A stretch of DNA of 64,000 nucleotides from Anaerolineales bacterium (lineage in GTDB: Bacteria > Chloroflexota > Anaerolineae > 4572-78 > J111). Position 1 is the first letter of the stretch. Each line of letters begins with the position of its first letter. Below, piece by piece: positions 18,170 to 27,078 of the stretch. Under the pieces are notes generated by a model, which was given only the letters and a program-made list of their open reading frames with translations, ran no database searches and was not told the origin of the DNA. The stretch spans positions 1,302,001 through 1,366,000 of the forward strand of contig JABTUK010000001.1 in the NCBI GenBank assembly GCA_015075405.1, in the 5' to 3' direction. The position numbers were made by a program, and so were the translations under genes.

Positions 18170-20293
18170 TCATGATTTTAGCACCAACCGCATATCAACT
18201 CCCATCGCGCCCCGACCTTTTTCAAAAACCATGAGCGGGTTGATGTCCATCTCAACGATCTCTGGAAAATCGGTAACCAATTGTGACAGGCGCAATAAAG
18301 TTTCGGCAACGGCGTCGAGGTCGGCGGGTGGTTCACCGCGCACCCCTCGCAGCAGCCCAAAACTGCGAATTTCTTGGATCATAGCCATCGCCTCTTTGCG
18401 GTCAAAGGGGGCGATGCGGAAGGAGACATCTTTCAAAACTTCAACATAAATACCGCCCAGACCAAACATAACCAGGGGGCCAAACTGCGGGTCACGATTC
18501 ATACCCGTGATAATCTCTTTACCGCCGCGCACCTGCTCCTGCACCAGGCAACCCCAGATTTGCGCGTTTGGTTGAAATTTCTGAGCGCGATAGAGCATCA
18601 GGTCAAAGGCATCACGGGCCTCGCTGGGGCTTTGAATACCAACCCGCACCCCGCCGACATCGGTTTTGTGTAAAATATCCGGTGAGGCAATCTTCATGAC
18701 CACCGGATAACCAATTTCATCGGCAAAAGCTACGGCTTCTTCGGCGCTGGCGCACAATTTGGATTGGGGCACTCGAATGCCATAAGCGGTTAAAATATCG
18801 CGACTCTCGGTATCGCCGATTTTTATGCGGCCATCGGCCCGCACCTCGGCAAAAATACGGGCGACAGTTTCGCAGTCCACTTCAAACCTCTCAAATTTAG
18901 GCAGCGGTTCGGCTGCCCAAGCGGCTTGAGTGACCATAGCCCGCATCGCCGCCGCCGCTCGTTCCGGGGTGGGGTAGGAGGGAATGCTGCGCTCGGAGAA
19001 GATGCGCTGCGACTCCTTCATGTGGGCCTCGCCGATAAAGCAGGCCATCACGGGTTTGAGCACAGGACCGGGCTGCGTTTCGGCAGCATCGGCCAGAGCG
19101 TGGGCCGTTTCTTCAATTTCGGTCATAAATTGGGGGGTCAGGATAACAACCAGGGCATCCACATTGTCGTCGGCCAGAGCGGCCAGGAAAGCCGCTTTAT
19201 AGCGATCAGAGCGAGCATCGCCCAGCACGTCAATCGGGTTGAGCACACTGGCAGCGGCCGGCAGAACCTGGCGCAGGGTCTCCTGGGTTGCCGGATTTAA
19301 GGTTGCCAGGGACAGTCCGGCTTTTTCCAGGGCGTCGGTGGCCATAATGCCAGGACCGCCGGCATTGGTGATGATGGCCACCCGGTTGCCCGGCGGCAAG
19401 GGTTGGCGGGCAAAAGCGATAGCCAAATCAAACAGATCGCTAATCGAGCCGGCCCGTAACAGACCGGCCTGTTTAAAAGCCGCTTCATACGCTCGCTCCG
19501 AGCCGGCCAGGGTGCCGGTGTGGCTGGATACCGCCCGCGAGCCGCCGCTGGTGGTCCCGCTTTTGATGGCAATAATCGGCTTGTGTTTGGTAATTCGGCG
19601 GGCCTCTCGAATAAATCGCTCGCCGTCAACAATGCCCTCCAAGTAGGCCATCATAACTTTAGTGTGGGGATCGTCGGCCCAGCTCTCTAAAAAGTGCAAC
19701 TCATTGAGATGGGCCTTGTTGCCCAGCGAAACAAACCGGGAGAAGCCGATATTTTGGGCCAGGGCTACATCGAGGATGCCGGTACACAGCGCCCCTGATT
19801 GGGACATGAAGGCGATGTGGCCCGGCCGGGGCATACCGATGGCAAACGAGGCGTTATAAGGAACAACCGTGTCAATAACGCCCAGGCAGTTGGGGCCGAC
19901 AATGGGCATGTGATGCTTTTCAGCCAGTTCGGCCATGCGGCGCTCTAATTTTAAACCTTCTCTGCCGGTTTCGCGGAAGCCGGCTGAAATAACAATAACT
20001 GCGCCGACTTTTTTGGCTGCACACTCCTCCAGGGCGCCCATCACCTGGGAAGCTGGAATTACAATTACGGCTAACCCAATAGGACCGGGGACATCAGCCA
20101 GAGCAGCATAGACAGGCCGGCCTAAAATTTCATTCGTTTCTCCGGGTGGGGGTGGGGCAGGATTAATCGGGTAAATAGGGCCGCTAAACTGGCTTTCAAT
20201 CATGTTCGCCAGAATGGCATACCCCAATTTGCCCTCGGTGCGCGAGGCCCCGATGATGGCAACGGATTGGGGATTGAAGAGTGAGTCAAGCAT
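18170..20293 (-). CDS. acdA: Acetate-CoA ligase (ADP-forming), fused alpha and beta subunits
   Basis: A 707-residue protein with the order CoA-binding domain (SVAIIGASRTEGKLG), succinyl-CoA-ligase-like domain with the phospho-His segment SSHTGTLAGS, and C-terminal ATP-grasp domain (YPVVMKIASPDILHKTDVGGV). It interconverts acyl-CoA, ADP and phosphate with the free acid, CoA and ATP, giving substrate-level ATP in fermenting bacteria and archaea. The length is as expected for the fused form. The start ATG has ACGGAG eight bases upstream. Its neighbours are a BioD/DRTGG protein, a CoA-transferase and an AMP-forming Acs, so the cell seems equipped for acetate flux in both directions. Whether acetate is the main substrate is inferred; propionate or aryl acids are possible. 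Confidence 0.9.
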   Translation of the reverse strand: MLDSLFNPQSVAIIGASRTEGKLGYAILANMIESQFSGPIYPINPAPPPPGETNEILGRPVYAALADVPGPIGLAVIVIPASQVMGALEECAAKKVGAVIVISAGFRETGREGLKLERRMAELAEKHHMPIVGPNCLGVIDTVVPYNASFAIGMPRPGHIAFMSQSGALCTGILDVALAQNIGFSRFVSLGNKAHLNELHFLESWADDPHTKVMMAYLEGIVDGERFIREARRITKHKPIIAIKSGTTSGGSRAVSSHTGTLAGSERAYEAAFKQAGLLRAGSISDLFDLAIAFARQPLPPGNRVAIITNAGGPGIMATDALEKAGLSLATLNPATQETLRQVLPAAASVLNPIDVLGDARSDRYKAAFLAALADDNVDALVVILTPQFMTEIEETAHALADAAETQPGPVLKPVMACFIGEAHMKESQRIFSERSIPSYPTPERAAAAMRAMVTQAAWAAEPLPKFERFEVDCETVARIFAEVRADGRIKIGDTESRDILTAYGIRVPQSKLCASAEEAVAFADEIGYPVVMKIASPDILHKTDVGGVRVGIQSPSEARDAFDLMLYRAQKFQPNAQIWGCLVQEQVRGGKEIITGMNRDPQFGPLVMFGLGGIYVEVLKDVSFRIAPFDRKEAMAMIQEIRSFGLLRGVRGEPPADLDAVAETLLRLSQLVTDFPEIVEMDINPLMVFEKGRGAMGVDMRLVLKS

Positions 20294-20470
20294 AGATACT
20301 CCGTAAAAAGTCTTCCAGTCAACTCCCCCTGGATATGATAAGAATTCTTAAGTGATAAATCTTAACCAGTATACTCGATAAAAAGGGAGCGGTTTAGTGA
20401 TGAATGTCACAATTTGTTAGGATGGATTTCACCCGCTTTCCATAGAGCTTCAGAAAAACATTTGAATTTT

Positions 20471-20526
20471 GTAGGAGCGTACTCTGGCTGTCGCCTCTTA
20501 TGGGCAGGCACAAGACTATGCCCCTA
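20471..20526. repeat. Imperfect inverted repeat between acyl-CoA genes
   Basis: Arms GTAGGAGCGTACTCT (20471-20485) and AGACTATGCCCCTAC (20512-20526) pair at 12 of 15 positions. The rest of the 20294-20535 gap holds nothing recognisable beyond the upstream region of the ligase gene. Confidence 0.6.
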
Positions 20527-20535
20527 CCCAAATTT

Positions 20536-22452
20536 TTAGCGCCCATTTTTTGTGTCTCTAAACATCATTGTCAGCCGGTACACACCGGAGTCAAACTGCT
20601 TTTTCATCTCAAAGCCCTGCTTCTCAAAAACGCGGAGCATGCTCACATTATCGAAGAGTACATCGGCGGTGAAGCCGAGCAAGCCTTGTTTTTTGGCTAA
20701 ACGGGTGAGGTATTTAATCAATTCGCTGCCGATGCCCTGGCCCTGATACTCGTCGCACACGGCAAAGGCAATATCGGCGGTGTGGGTTGTTTCATCAATA
20801 GTATATTGGCCTAGCCCCACAACCTCTTCTTTTTCTTCGCCGTCTTTTAGCACCGCCAAAATATTCATATTTTGCGTGTAATCTACCACAGCAAATTTCT
20901 GCAATCGCTCGTGGGATACACCTTTTTGCATTGACATAAAGCGGCGATAGAGGCTCTCATCGGAGCAAGTATAAAAGAATTCCTTAAGCAGCGGTTCGTC
21001 GCTGATTTTGGCCGGTCTTAAAAAGATTTCCAGCCCGGTTTTGGTGGTGCGATAGGTTTCTAATTCTGCCGGGTATTCCCCTTTTTCGCCGGGGATAAAA
21101 GCCTGATCTTGATAGATCAAGTTGCGTTTCTTGGCCTCTTCGATCAGCCAGGGTCTAAATTTGGGGTGGGCAATGGCAATCAGTTCCATCGCTCGCTCTC
21201 TGAGGCTTTTGCCGTGCAGATAAGCAATGCCATATTCGGTCACTACATAGTGGATGTCGCCCCGGTTGAGCGTTACCCCCGCGCCCTCGCTGAGAAAGGG
21301 CACAATTCTCGAAATCGTATCACCCTGAGCCGTAGAGGGCACGGTGATAATTGTTTTGCCGTAGCGGGCCAAAATTGCCCCGCGCATAAAATCGGCGTGG
21401 CCGCCGATGCCCCGGAAGAAGGTCCGGCCAATGGTTTCGGCGGTTACCTGGCCGGTCAGGTCTATTTCCAGGGCGCTGTTGATGGCTACCATGTGATCGT
21501 GCCGGGCAATCACCAGGGGATTGTTGGTGTAGTCGGCGGTTCTAAATTCAATGGCCGGGTTATCGTGAATGTACTGGTAAGTTGCCTGCGAACCCATACA
21601 GAAAGTAGCCACCGTCCGGCCCCGGTTGGCGGTTTTCTGGCTGTTATCAATCACATCTATCCTCATCAAATCAACCAGCCCGTCGGTCAACAATTCGGTG
21701 TGGACGCCCAAATGTTTTTTGTCTTTCAGGTACGGCAAAATCGCATTAGGCGTGCTGCCATAGCCAATCTGTAGGGTGTCGCCATCCTGAATCAGCCGGG
21801 AAGTGTACTTGCCGATTTGCGCCACTACCTCTTCGTCGTCTACCTCAGCCGAGTATTCCAACAAAGGCTCATCGTAAGGGATGAGGTAATCCACATCTTC
21901 AATGTGGATAAAGCCATCGCCATGCACGCGGGGCATGGCCGCGTTGACCTGGGCAATGACCAAGGGGGCGTTCTCGATGGCCGCTTTGGTGATATCTACA
22001 CTGACCCCCAAACTCATATAGCCATGTTCATCGGGTAGAGAGGTTTGGATCAGGGCCACTTCGATGGGCACCAGTTTACGGTAGAAAAGGTTGGGTGTTT
22101 GGGATAAAAAAATGGGGGTATAATCGGCCAGGCCCTGATTGACTGCTTCACGGGTGGTATCGCCAATAAAAAAGGAGTTGTGCCGGAAGTGATGCTTAAA
22201 CTTGGGGTGAGCATAGGGGGCCATGCCCAGGCTCCACATCTGGAAGACTTCGGCGTCGAAGAGTTCACCCGGATGGGAGGTCAAGTAATTAACCAGGGCC
22301 AGCACCAGATATTGCGGATGACCGCAGCCGGTACTGATAAAAATCCGGTCGCCCCGCCGGATGTGTTTAAAGATGCGGTTTTCCGAAGCAAACTTGTCGG
22401 GATAAGCCTGTTTTAACTCTTCCAGTTTTTGATGAGGATTGGATGAATCCAT
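20536..22452 (-). CDS. Acetyl-CoA hydrolase/CoA-transferase fused to a GNAT acetyltransferase
   Basis: A 638-residue protein. Residues 1 to about 440 form an acetyl-CoA hydrolase/transferase (4-hydroxybutyrate CoA-transferase-type) with a conserved GYGSTPNAI turn and a SALEIDLTGQV segment, characteristic of the family that carries CoA on an active-site Glu. Residues from about 470 form a GNAT domain (ICxxYQGQGIGSELIKYL acetyl-CoA pyrophosphate loop: DEYQGQGIGSEL). Similar fusions exist in other bacteria and the GNAT part may sense or modify by acetyl-CoA, possibly acetylating a lysine of neighbouring acyl-CoA enzymes; that is inference. It is oriented with the ADP-forming ligase and divergent from acs. 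Confidence 0.88.
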   Translation of the reverse strand: MDSSNPHQKLEELKQAYPDKFASENRIFKHIRRGDRIFISTGCGHPQYLVLALVNYLTSHPGELFDAEVFQMWSLGMAPYAHPKFKHHFRHNSFFIGDTTREAVNQGLADYTPIFLSQTPNLFYRKLVPIEVALIQTSLPDEHGYMSLGVSVDITKAAIENAPLVIAQVNAAMPRVHGDGFIHIEDVDYLIPYDEPLLEYSAEVDDEEVVAQIGKYTSRLIQDGDTLQIGYGSTPNAILPYLKDKKHLGVHTELLTDGLVDLMRIDVIDNSQKTANRGRTVATFCMGSQATYQYIHDNPAIEFRTADYTNNPLVIARHDHMVAINSALEIDLTGQVTAETIGRTFFRGIGGHADFMRGAILARYGKTIITVPSTAQGDTISRIVPFLSEGAGVTLNRGDIHYVVTEYGIAYLHGKSLRERAMELIAIAHPKFRPWLIEEAKKRNLIYQDQAFIPGEKGEYPAELETYRTTKTGLEIFLRPAKISDEPLLKEFFYTCSDESLYRRFMSMQKGVSHERLQKFAVVDYTQNMNILAVLKDGEEKEEVVGLGQYTIDETTHTADIAFAVCDEYQGQGIGSELIKYLTRLAKKQGLLGFTADVLFDNVSMLRVFEKQGFEMKKQFDSGVYRLTMMFRDTKNGR

Positions 22453-22472
22453 GAAGTTCTCCTAAGAAAGCG

Positions 22473-22549
22473 CAGTTATCAGTGGTCAGTAATCAGTCTA
22501 ACTGACCACTGATAACCGATCACTGGTAACTGATTACTGTTTACTGCTG
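22473..22549. repeat. Heptamer-word hairpin (CAGTAAT/CAGTGGT type), copy 1
   Basis: The left arm carries CAGTTAT, CAGTGGT, CAGTAAT, CAG words; the right arm carries the complementary ACTGACC, ACTGATA, ACTGATTACTG words. The same words form the hairpin at 46331-46384. It lies in the divergent region between the CoA-transferase and acs. Confidence 0.82.
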
Positions 22550-22609
22550 ATAGTATACCCAATCGGCCCGGCTAAATCTAGTGTTGAATGTCACCATTTT
22601 TGTGGTAAA

Positions 22610-22750
22610 AATTTTTCCCCCGTAGGGGTGAGGCGCTTTTACCCTTTTAGGGTGACGACAGCTACGCCAAAGCCTGCTACCATAGCAGCAGGGGCATCTG
22701 TATGCCAATTTTTTTGATGTTATTTGCATACAGCCGGAGAAGCTATTATC
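22610..22750 (+). other. Possible structured 5' leader of acs
   Basis: Within the acs upstream region three helices can be drawn: ACCCT/AGGGT near 22640-22654, CCTGCT/AGCAGCAGG around 22671-22694, and CTGTATGC (22698-22705) with GCATACAG (22726-22733). No known riboswitch consensus could be matched with confidence; it may be a leader RNA or part of another repeat. Confidence 0.3.
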
Positions 22751-22836
22751 ATAGGGCCGCAAACCGGTGCTAAGTTCCTCCCCCCAATCAAAACCAATAA
22801 AAAATCTAATAATATCCAATGCAGGAGGTAATGTCT

Positions 22837-24936
22837 ATGAGTGACAAAGAAAAAGAAGGGTTGGATGTGAGCGAGGCTCAGATTGCCGTTCACTGGCAGG
22901 AAGAGGAGTATTTTCCTCCGTCGAGTCAATTTATTGCCCAGGCCAATATGACCGATTCCACCATTTATGACCGCATGAGCCTGGACAACTTCCCCGAATG
23001 TTTCAAAGAGTATGCCGACATGCTGGATTGGTACCAGTACTGGCACACCACCCTCGATACCAGCGATGCGCCATGCTGGAAGTGGTTTGTCGGCGGCAAG
23101 ATTAATGCCTCTTACAACTGTGTTGACCGCCATCTGAAAAAATATAAAAATAAAGCGGCCCTCATTTTTGTGCCGGAACCGGAAGAGGAGCCGCACCTGC
23201 CTATCACCTATCAGGAACTTTATGTGCGGGTCAACGAGATGGCCGCCCTGTTACAGGATTTTTGTGGTCTCAAAGCCGGCGACCGGGTTACCATCCACAT
23301 GCCGATGACCCCCGAACTGCCGGTCACCATGCTGGCCTGCGCTCGGCTGGGGGTGATTCACTCGGTGGTCTTTGCCGGGTTCAGCGGCCGGGCCTGCGGT
23401 GAGCGCATTTCTGACTCAACCAGCCGGCTGCTGATTACCATGGATGCCTATTACCGCAGCGGCAGCCTGCTAGAGCATAAAGATAAAGCCGACGAAGCCG
23501 TGCGCGTGGCCGACGAAGAAGGGCACACGGTTGAAAAGGTGCTGGTCTGGCAGCGCTATCCCGGCAAATATTCCAGCAAAACCCCGCTGGTGGAAGGGCG
23601 CGATTTTATTGTTAATGACCTGCTCAAGCAGTATCACGGCAAACGGATTGACCCGGTACCCATGCCCGCCGAAGCCCCCCTCTTTTTAATGTACACCAGC
23701 GGCACCACCGGGCGGCCCAAAGGCTGCCAGCACGGTACCGGCGGCTACCTGGCCTATGTGACCGCCACCTCCAAATATGTGCAAGATATCCACCCCGAAG
23801 ATGTCTATTGGTGCATGGCCGACATCGGCTGGATTACCGGCCACTCCTACATTGTCTACGGCCCGCTCTCCCTGGCCGCCACCAGCGTTCTTTTTGAGGG
23901 TGTGCCGACCTACCCCGACGCCGGGCGAGCCTGGCGCATTGCCGAACGGCTGGATGTCAACATTTTCCACACCGCCCCCACCACCATCCGCATGCTGCGC
24001 AAGGCCGGCCCCGACGAGCCGCAAAAGTACAATTATCACTTCAAGCACATGACCACCGTCGGTGAGCCGATTGAGCCGGAAGTATGGCGCTGGTATTATC
24101 ACGTGGTCGGCAAGGGCGAGGCGGCCATTGTGGATACCTGGTGGCAAACCGAAACCGGCGGCTTTCTCTGTACCACCGTGCCGGCCCTCCAGCCGATGAA
24201 ACCCGGCAGCGCCGGGCCGGCTGCGCCCGGCATCCACCCGGTCATTTACGACGACGAAGGCAACGAAGTCCCCGCCGGCTCAAACAAGGCCGGCAATATC
24301 TGCATTCGCAACCCCTGGCCGGGCGGCTTCCAGACCATCTGGGGCGACCGCAATCGCTATGTCTCAACCTATTACGCCCGCTACTGCAAAAACCCAGAAA
24401 GCAAAGATTGGCGCGATTGGCCCTACCTGCCCGGCGATGCAGCCATGCAAGCCAAAGATGGCTACTTCCGCATTTTGGGCCGCATTGACGATGTGATCAA
24501 CGTAGCTGGTCACCGCCTGGGAACCAAAGAGCTGGAGTCGGCCTGCCTGGCCGTGCCCGAAATTGCCGAGGCCGCCGTAGTGCCCCGCGTGGACGAGGTC
24601 AAGGGTCGGGTGCCGGATATTTATGTCTCGCTCAAGCCGGGCTACAGCGCCAGCAAAGAAATCGAAAAGAAGGTCGAAAACGCCATTGCCGAAACCATTG
24701 GCAAAATCGCCAAGCCCAAGCACGTTTTCATTGTGCCCGACATGCCCAAGACCCGCTCCGGCAAAATTATGCGCCGGGTGCTGGCCGCCGTTTCCAACAA
24801 TATGAACGTGGGCGATGTGACCACCCTGGCCAACCCCGAAGTGGTCGAGCAGGTACGTAAAATGGTGCAGGGTGACGCGCCGGTGGCCGTCCAGCAAGAC
24901 GGGCCGGAGGATTTGAAGCGGTTCGGGCAGGAGTAG
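22837..24936 (+). CDS. acs: Acetyl-CoA synthetase (AMP-forming)
   Basis: A 699-residue ANL-superfamily adenylating enzyme. It shows the P-loop motif YTSGTTGRPKGC, the ADIGWITGHSYIVYGPL signature of acetyl/propionyl-CoA synthetases, the TWWQTETGG motif, the hinge/aspartate region GRIDDVINVAGHRLGT and the C-terminal catalytic Lys in KTRSGKIMRR. It makes acetyl-CoA from acetate, ATP and CoA through acetyl-AMP. The length slightly exceeds canonical Acs (about 650) because of N- and C-terminal extensions. I place the start at 22837 (third in-frame ATG) since AGGAGG at 22823-22828 is 8 bp upstream; ATGs at 22819 and 22831 are worse spaced. The conserved C-terminal Lys is the usual target of protein acetylation, notable beside a GNAT-bearing CoA-transferase. 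Confidence 0.92.
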   Translation: MSDKEKEGLDVSEAQIAVHWQEEEYFPPSSQFIAQANMTDSTIYDRMSLDNFPECFKEYADMLDWYQYWHTTLDTSDAPCWKWFVGGKINASYNCVDRHLKKYKNKAALIFVPEPEEEPHLPITYQELYVRVNEMAALLQDFCGLKAGDRVTIHMPMTPELPVTMLACARLGVIHSVVFAGFSGRACGERISDSTSRLLITMDAYYRSGSLLEHKDKADEAVRVADEEGHTVEKVLVWQRYPGKYSSKTPLVEGRDFIVNDLLKQYHGKRIDPVPMPAEAPLFLMYTSGTTGRPKGCQHGTGGYLAYVTATSKYVQDIHPEDVYWCMADIGWITGHSYIVYGPLSLAATSVLFEGVPTYPDAGRAWRIAERLDVNIFHTAPTTIRMLRKAGPDEPQKYNYHFKHMTTVGEPIEPEVWRWYYHVVGKGEAAIVDTWWQTETGGFLCTTVPALQPMKPGSAGPAAPGIHPVIYDDEGNEVPAGSNKAGNICIRNPWPGGFQTIWGDRNRYVSTYYARYCKNPESKDWRDWPYLPGDAAMQAKDGYFRILGRIDDVINVAGHRLGTKELESACLAVPEIAEAAVVPRVDEVKGRVPDIYVSLKPGYSASKEIEKKVENAIAETIGKIAKPKHVFIVPDMPKTRSGKIMRRVLAAVSNNMNVGDVTTLANPEVVEQVRKMVQGDAPVAVQQDGPEDLKRFGQE

Positions 24937-24989
24937 ACACGAAGGACACGACTAACGCGAATTGTTAGTTATCTGATAATCATACCAAT

Positions 24990-25051
24990 GCGCGAGGTTA
25001 AAGCCGTTGCGCGCGCAAGCAAGCGCGATGGCTTTGGCCTCGCGCTTTTTT
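24990..25051 (+). terminator. Intrinsic terminator after acs
   Basis: A long stem (GCGCGAGG...AGCC pairing with GGCT...CCTCGCGC, with GCGCGC/CAAGC inner pairs) is followed by TTTTTTA at 25045-25051. Confidence 0.85.
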
Positions 25052-25166
25052 AGTGGCCGATATATAAAGTCACTCTACCCAAATTTGGATTTATTGAGAT
25101 TTGTAACTTTTTTCGCCCCCCTGCATCTAATTAAGATAAAACAATCAATAAGGAGGACACGGTTCA

Positions 25167-26603
25167 ATGGCGAAAATAGTGGTTATTGGGGCCGGTTTTG
25201 CCGGCCACACCGCGGCGATGTACCTGGGGAGTTCTCTGGGACGCCAGCATGAGATCACGATGATTAATATGTCGGATCGCTTCTTGTATGTCCCCTCGTT
25301 GATCTGGGTAGGGGTTGGACGAATGGACCCAGACAAGACCCGCTTTTCTCTGAAACCCGTTTATGACAAAATGCAGATTGGCTTTGTTCACGGTAAAGCC
25401 ACCGAGATTCACCCCGATGACCAATACGTGGTGGTTGAAAAGCGGGATAACGGGGCCGGCCCCGTACAGGTTCCCTACGATTACCTGATTATCGCCACCG
25501 GGCCGCATCTTGACTTTGCCGCCACGCCGGGGCTGGGGCCGGGGCAGGGCAATACCTATTCAATCTGCACCGCCAGCCACGCCGTTGAGGCCCGCGACCG
25601 CTACCTGGAAACGGTCGAGCGGATGAAACGGGGGGAGAAACAGAAACTGGTCATTGGCATTGGGCATGGCATGGCGACCTGTGAAGGGGCCGCTTTTGAA
25701 TATATTGCCAATGTCCACAAAGATTTGATTCAGCGGGGGGTGCGCGATAAGGCTGAACTGGTTTATCTGACCAATGAACCCACTCTGGGTGATTTTGGCG
25801 TGCGCGGCTTGCATGTCAAACATAAAGGACAACTGGTTTCGAGCGAGGATTTTCTCAAAGCAATTTTTAAAGAGTACGACCTGAAAGCCGAAGTCCAAAA
25901 GGGAGTCAAGCAGGTTGAGCCAGGCCACATTTATTGGGAAGATGCCCAGGGCGGCGAAGGGGAAACGTCTTACGATTTTGCTATGCTGCTGCCTCGTTTT
26001 CAGGGGATGCCGTTCAAATATGTGGGCAAAAACGGCGAAGATGTGTCCGCTAAAGTTGTCAACCAGGCCGGCTTTGTGCTGGTTGATGGACAGTACGGCT
26101 TGCCCTATGAGGCTCTGGCGCAAAATCCCGATGCCTGGCCGGCCGTATATCAGAACCCCACTTATCGTAATATTTTTGCGGCTGGAATTGCCTTTGCGCC
26201 CCCCGGTCCGATCTCGGTGCCCCATGTTAATCCGAAAGGCACCTCTATTAGCCCGGCTCCCCCCCGGACAGGGATGGTTTCGGGGATCATTGGCCGGGTA
26301 GTGGCCAAAAATGTGATTGACCTGGTTAAACATGGCCGCATGACGCACAAAGAACGGATGTCGGAAATGTCTGCGGCCTGCATCGCCTCGATGGGTGGCT
26401 CGCTGTGGGATGGTTCCGCCGCCACGATTGTCATCTATCCGGTTGTCCCCGATTTTCGCCGTTATCCCAATGAAGCGGGCCGCGACTTGTTTGTCAGCCA
26501 CATGGAAATGGGACTGGCCGGGGCCTGGATGAAACGGATGATCCACACCACGTTTATTTACAAACTGCAAGGCCGTCCTGGCTGGCAATTTATTCCCGAA
26601 TAA
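25167..26603 (+). CDS. Sulfide:quinone oxidoreductase-like flavoprotein
   Basis: A 478-residue FAD-dependent pyridine-nucleotide-disulfide-fold protein with the N-terminal GxGxxG dinucleotide motif (VVIGAGFAGHTAA, residues 4-16), the ATG motif (YLIIATGPHLDF) and a late FAAGIAFAPPG segment closing the FAD site. Cysteines in SICTASHA, MATCEGAAFEY and SAACIAS could be the redox-active residues seen in sulfide:quinone oxidoreductases, which pass electrons from sulfide to membrane quinone; C-terminal amphipathic residues (GAWMKRMIHTTFIYKLQGRPGW) could anchor it to the membrane. A type II NADH dehydrogenase-like role is less likely given the cysteines. AGGAGG precedes the ATG. A 38-codon ORF follows after 15 bp. 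Confidence 0.82.
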   Translation: MAKIVVIGAGFAGHTAAMYLGSSLGRQHEITMINMSDRFLYVPSLIWVGVGRMDPDKTRFSLKPVYDKMQIGFVHGKATEIHPDDQYVVVEKRDNGAGPVQVPYDYLIIATGPHLDFAATPGLGPGQGNTYSICTASHAVEARDRYLETVERMKRGEKQKLVIGIGHGMATCEGAAFEYIANVHKDLIQRGVRDKAELVYLTNEPTLGDFGVRGLHVKHKGQLVSSEDFLKAIFKEYDLKAEVQKGVKQVEPGHIYWEDAQGGEGETSYDFAMLLPRFQGMPFKYVGKNGEDVSAKVVNQAGFVLVDGQYGLPYEALAQNPDAWPAVYQNPTYRNIFAAGIAFAPPGPISVPHVNPKGTSISPAPPRTGMVSGIIGRVVAKNVIDLVKHGRMTHKERMSEMSAACIASMGGSLWDGSAATIVIYPVVPDFRRYPNEAGRDLFVSHMEMGLAGAWMKRMIHTTFIYKLQGRPGWQFIPE

Positions 26604-26604
26604 C

Positions 26605-26610
26605 AGGAGG
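26605..26610 (+). promoter_or_regulatory. Strong Shine-Dalgarno of the 38-codon ORF
   Basis: AGGAGG sits 8 bp before the ATG at 26619 and directly after the SQR-like stop codon. It serves no other start and is the main evidence that the tiny ORF is translated. Confidence 0.75.
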
Positions 26611-26618
26611 AGTTAACT

Positions 26619-26735
26619 ATGGAATTTACCCAACATGATCGGTTCTGGATGAACAACAAATGGTATCAACTCTGGCGTTTTGTGGTTTTAAATCTAAAGA
26701 TTTTAAAAGCAGTAGACCATAGCAAACGCGCTTAA
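26619..26735 (+). CDS. Small basic, Trp-rich protein (38 aa) downstream of SQR-like gene
   Basis: A 38-residue ORF starting MEFTQHDRFWMNNKWYQLWR and ending KILKAVDHSKRA. It has four Trp, many basic residues and a hydrophobic middle (FVVLNLKIL), consistent with an amphipathic or membrane-surface helix. It begins 15 bp after the SQR-like gene with an AGGAGG ribosome site and ends before a strong terminator, so it is the last gene of a two-gene transcript. I do not recognise a named family; a small accessory subunit or membrane tether for the flavoprotein is inference. Confidence 0.6.
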   Translation: MEFTQHDRFWMNNKWYQLWRFVVLNLKILKAVDHSKRA

Positions 26736-26757
26736 GGCGCGGAAGATTTACAGTATT

Positions 26758-26805
26758 GAGAAGAAGCCCGCCAGAGAAAACTCTCTGACGGGCTTCTTCT
26801 TTTTA
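26758..26805 (+). terminator. Intrinsic terminator after the SQR unit
   Basis: A stem of GAAGAAGCCCG with CGGGCTTCTTC plus an inner CAGAG/CTCTG helix is followed by TTTTT. Confidence 0.92.
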
Positions 26806-26817
26806 CGCTGCGCATAT

Positions 26818-27078
26818 TTATTTCTGATAATGAAACCGGCAGGAAATGATGACTAATTCTGTGTCCGTGACCCCATAGACTAACCGATGTTCTTCATTTA
26901 TCCGTCTTGACCAATACCCTGACAAATTCGCCTTTAATCGCTCTGGTTTACCCATGCCCTCAGAAGGCGTTCGCTGTGCCTCTTTAATGAGGGTATTAAT
27001 GCGTTTTAAGAGCCGACGGTCGTTCTCTTGAAACCACAAATAATCATTCCAGGCCGACTCAGTAAAAACTAACTTCAT
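26818..27078 (-). CDS. yoeB: YoeB-family mRNA interferase toxin
   Basis: An 86-residue RelE/ParE-superfamily toxin of the Txe/YoeB type: N-terminal FTESAWNDYLWFQENDRR, central PERLKANLSGYWSRRINEEHRLVY and the invariant C-terminal CRFHYQK with the catalytic His-Tyr pair. YoeB toxins cleave mRNA in the ribosomal A site. The gene overlaps the antitoxin by 4 bp (ATGA), the classical coupled order with antitoxin first. Confidence 0.94.
   Translation of the reverse strand: MKLVFTESAWNDYLWFQENDRRLLKRINTLIKEAQRTPSEGMGKPERLKANLSGYWSRRINEEHRLVYGVTDTELVIISCRFHYQK

Noticed and set aside
22640..22694. Possible cyclic-di-GMP riboswitch before acs (CGCCAAAGCC resembles part of the consensus)
   Set aside because: The second receptor helix and the required spacing are missing.
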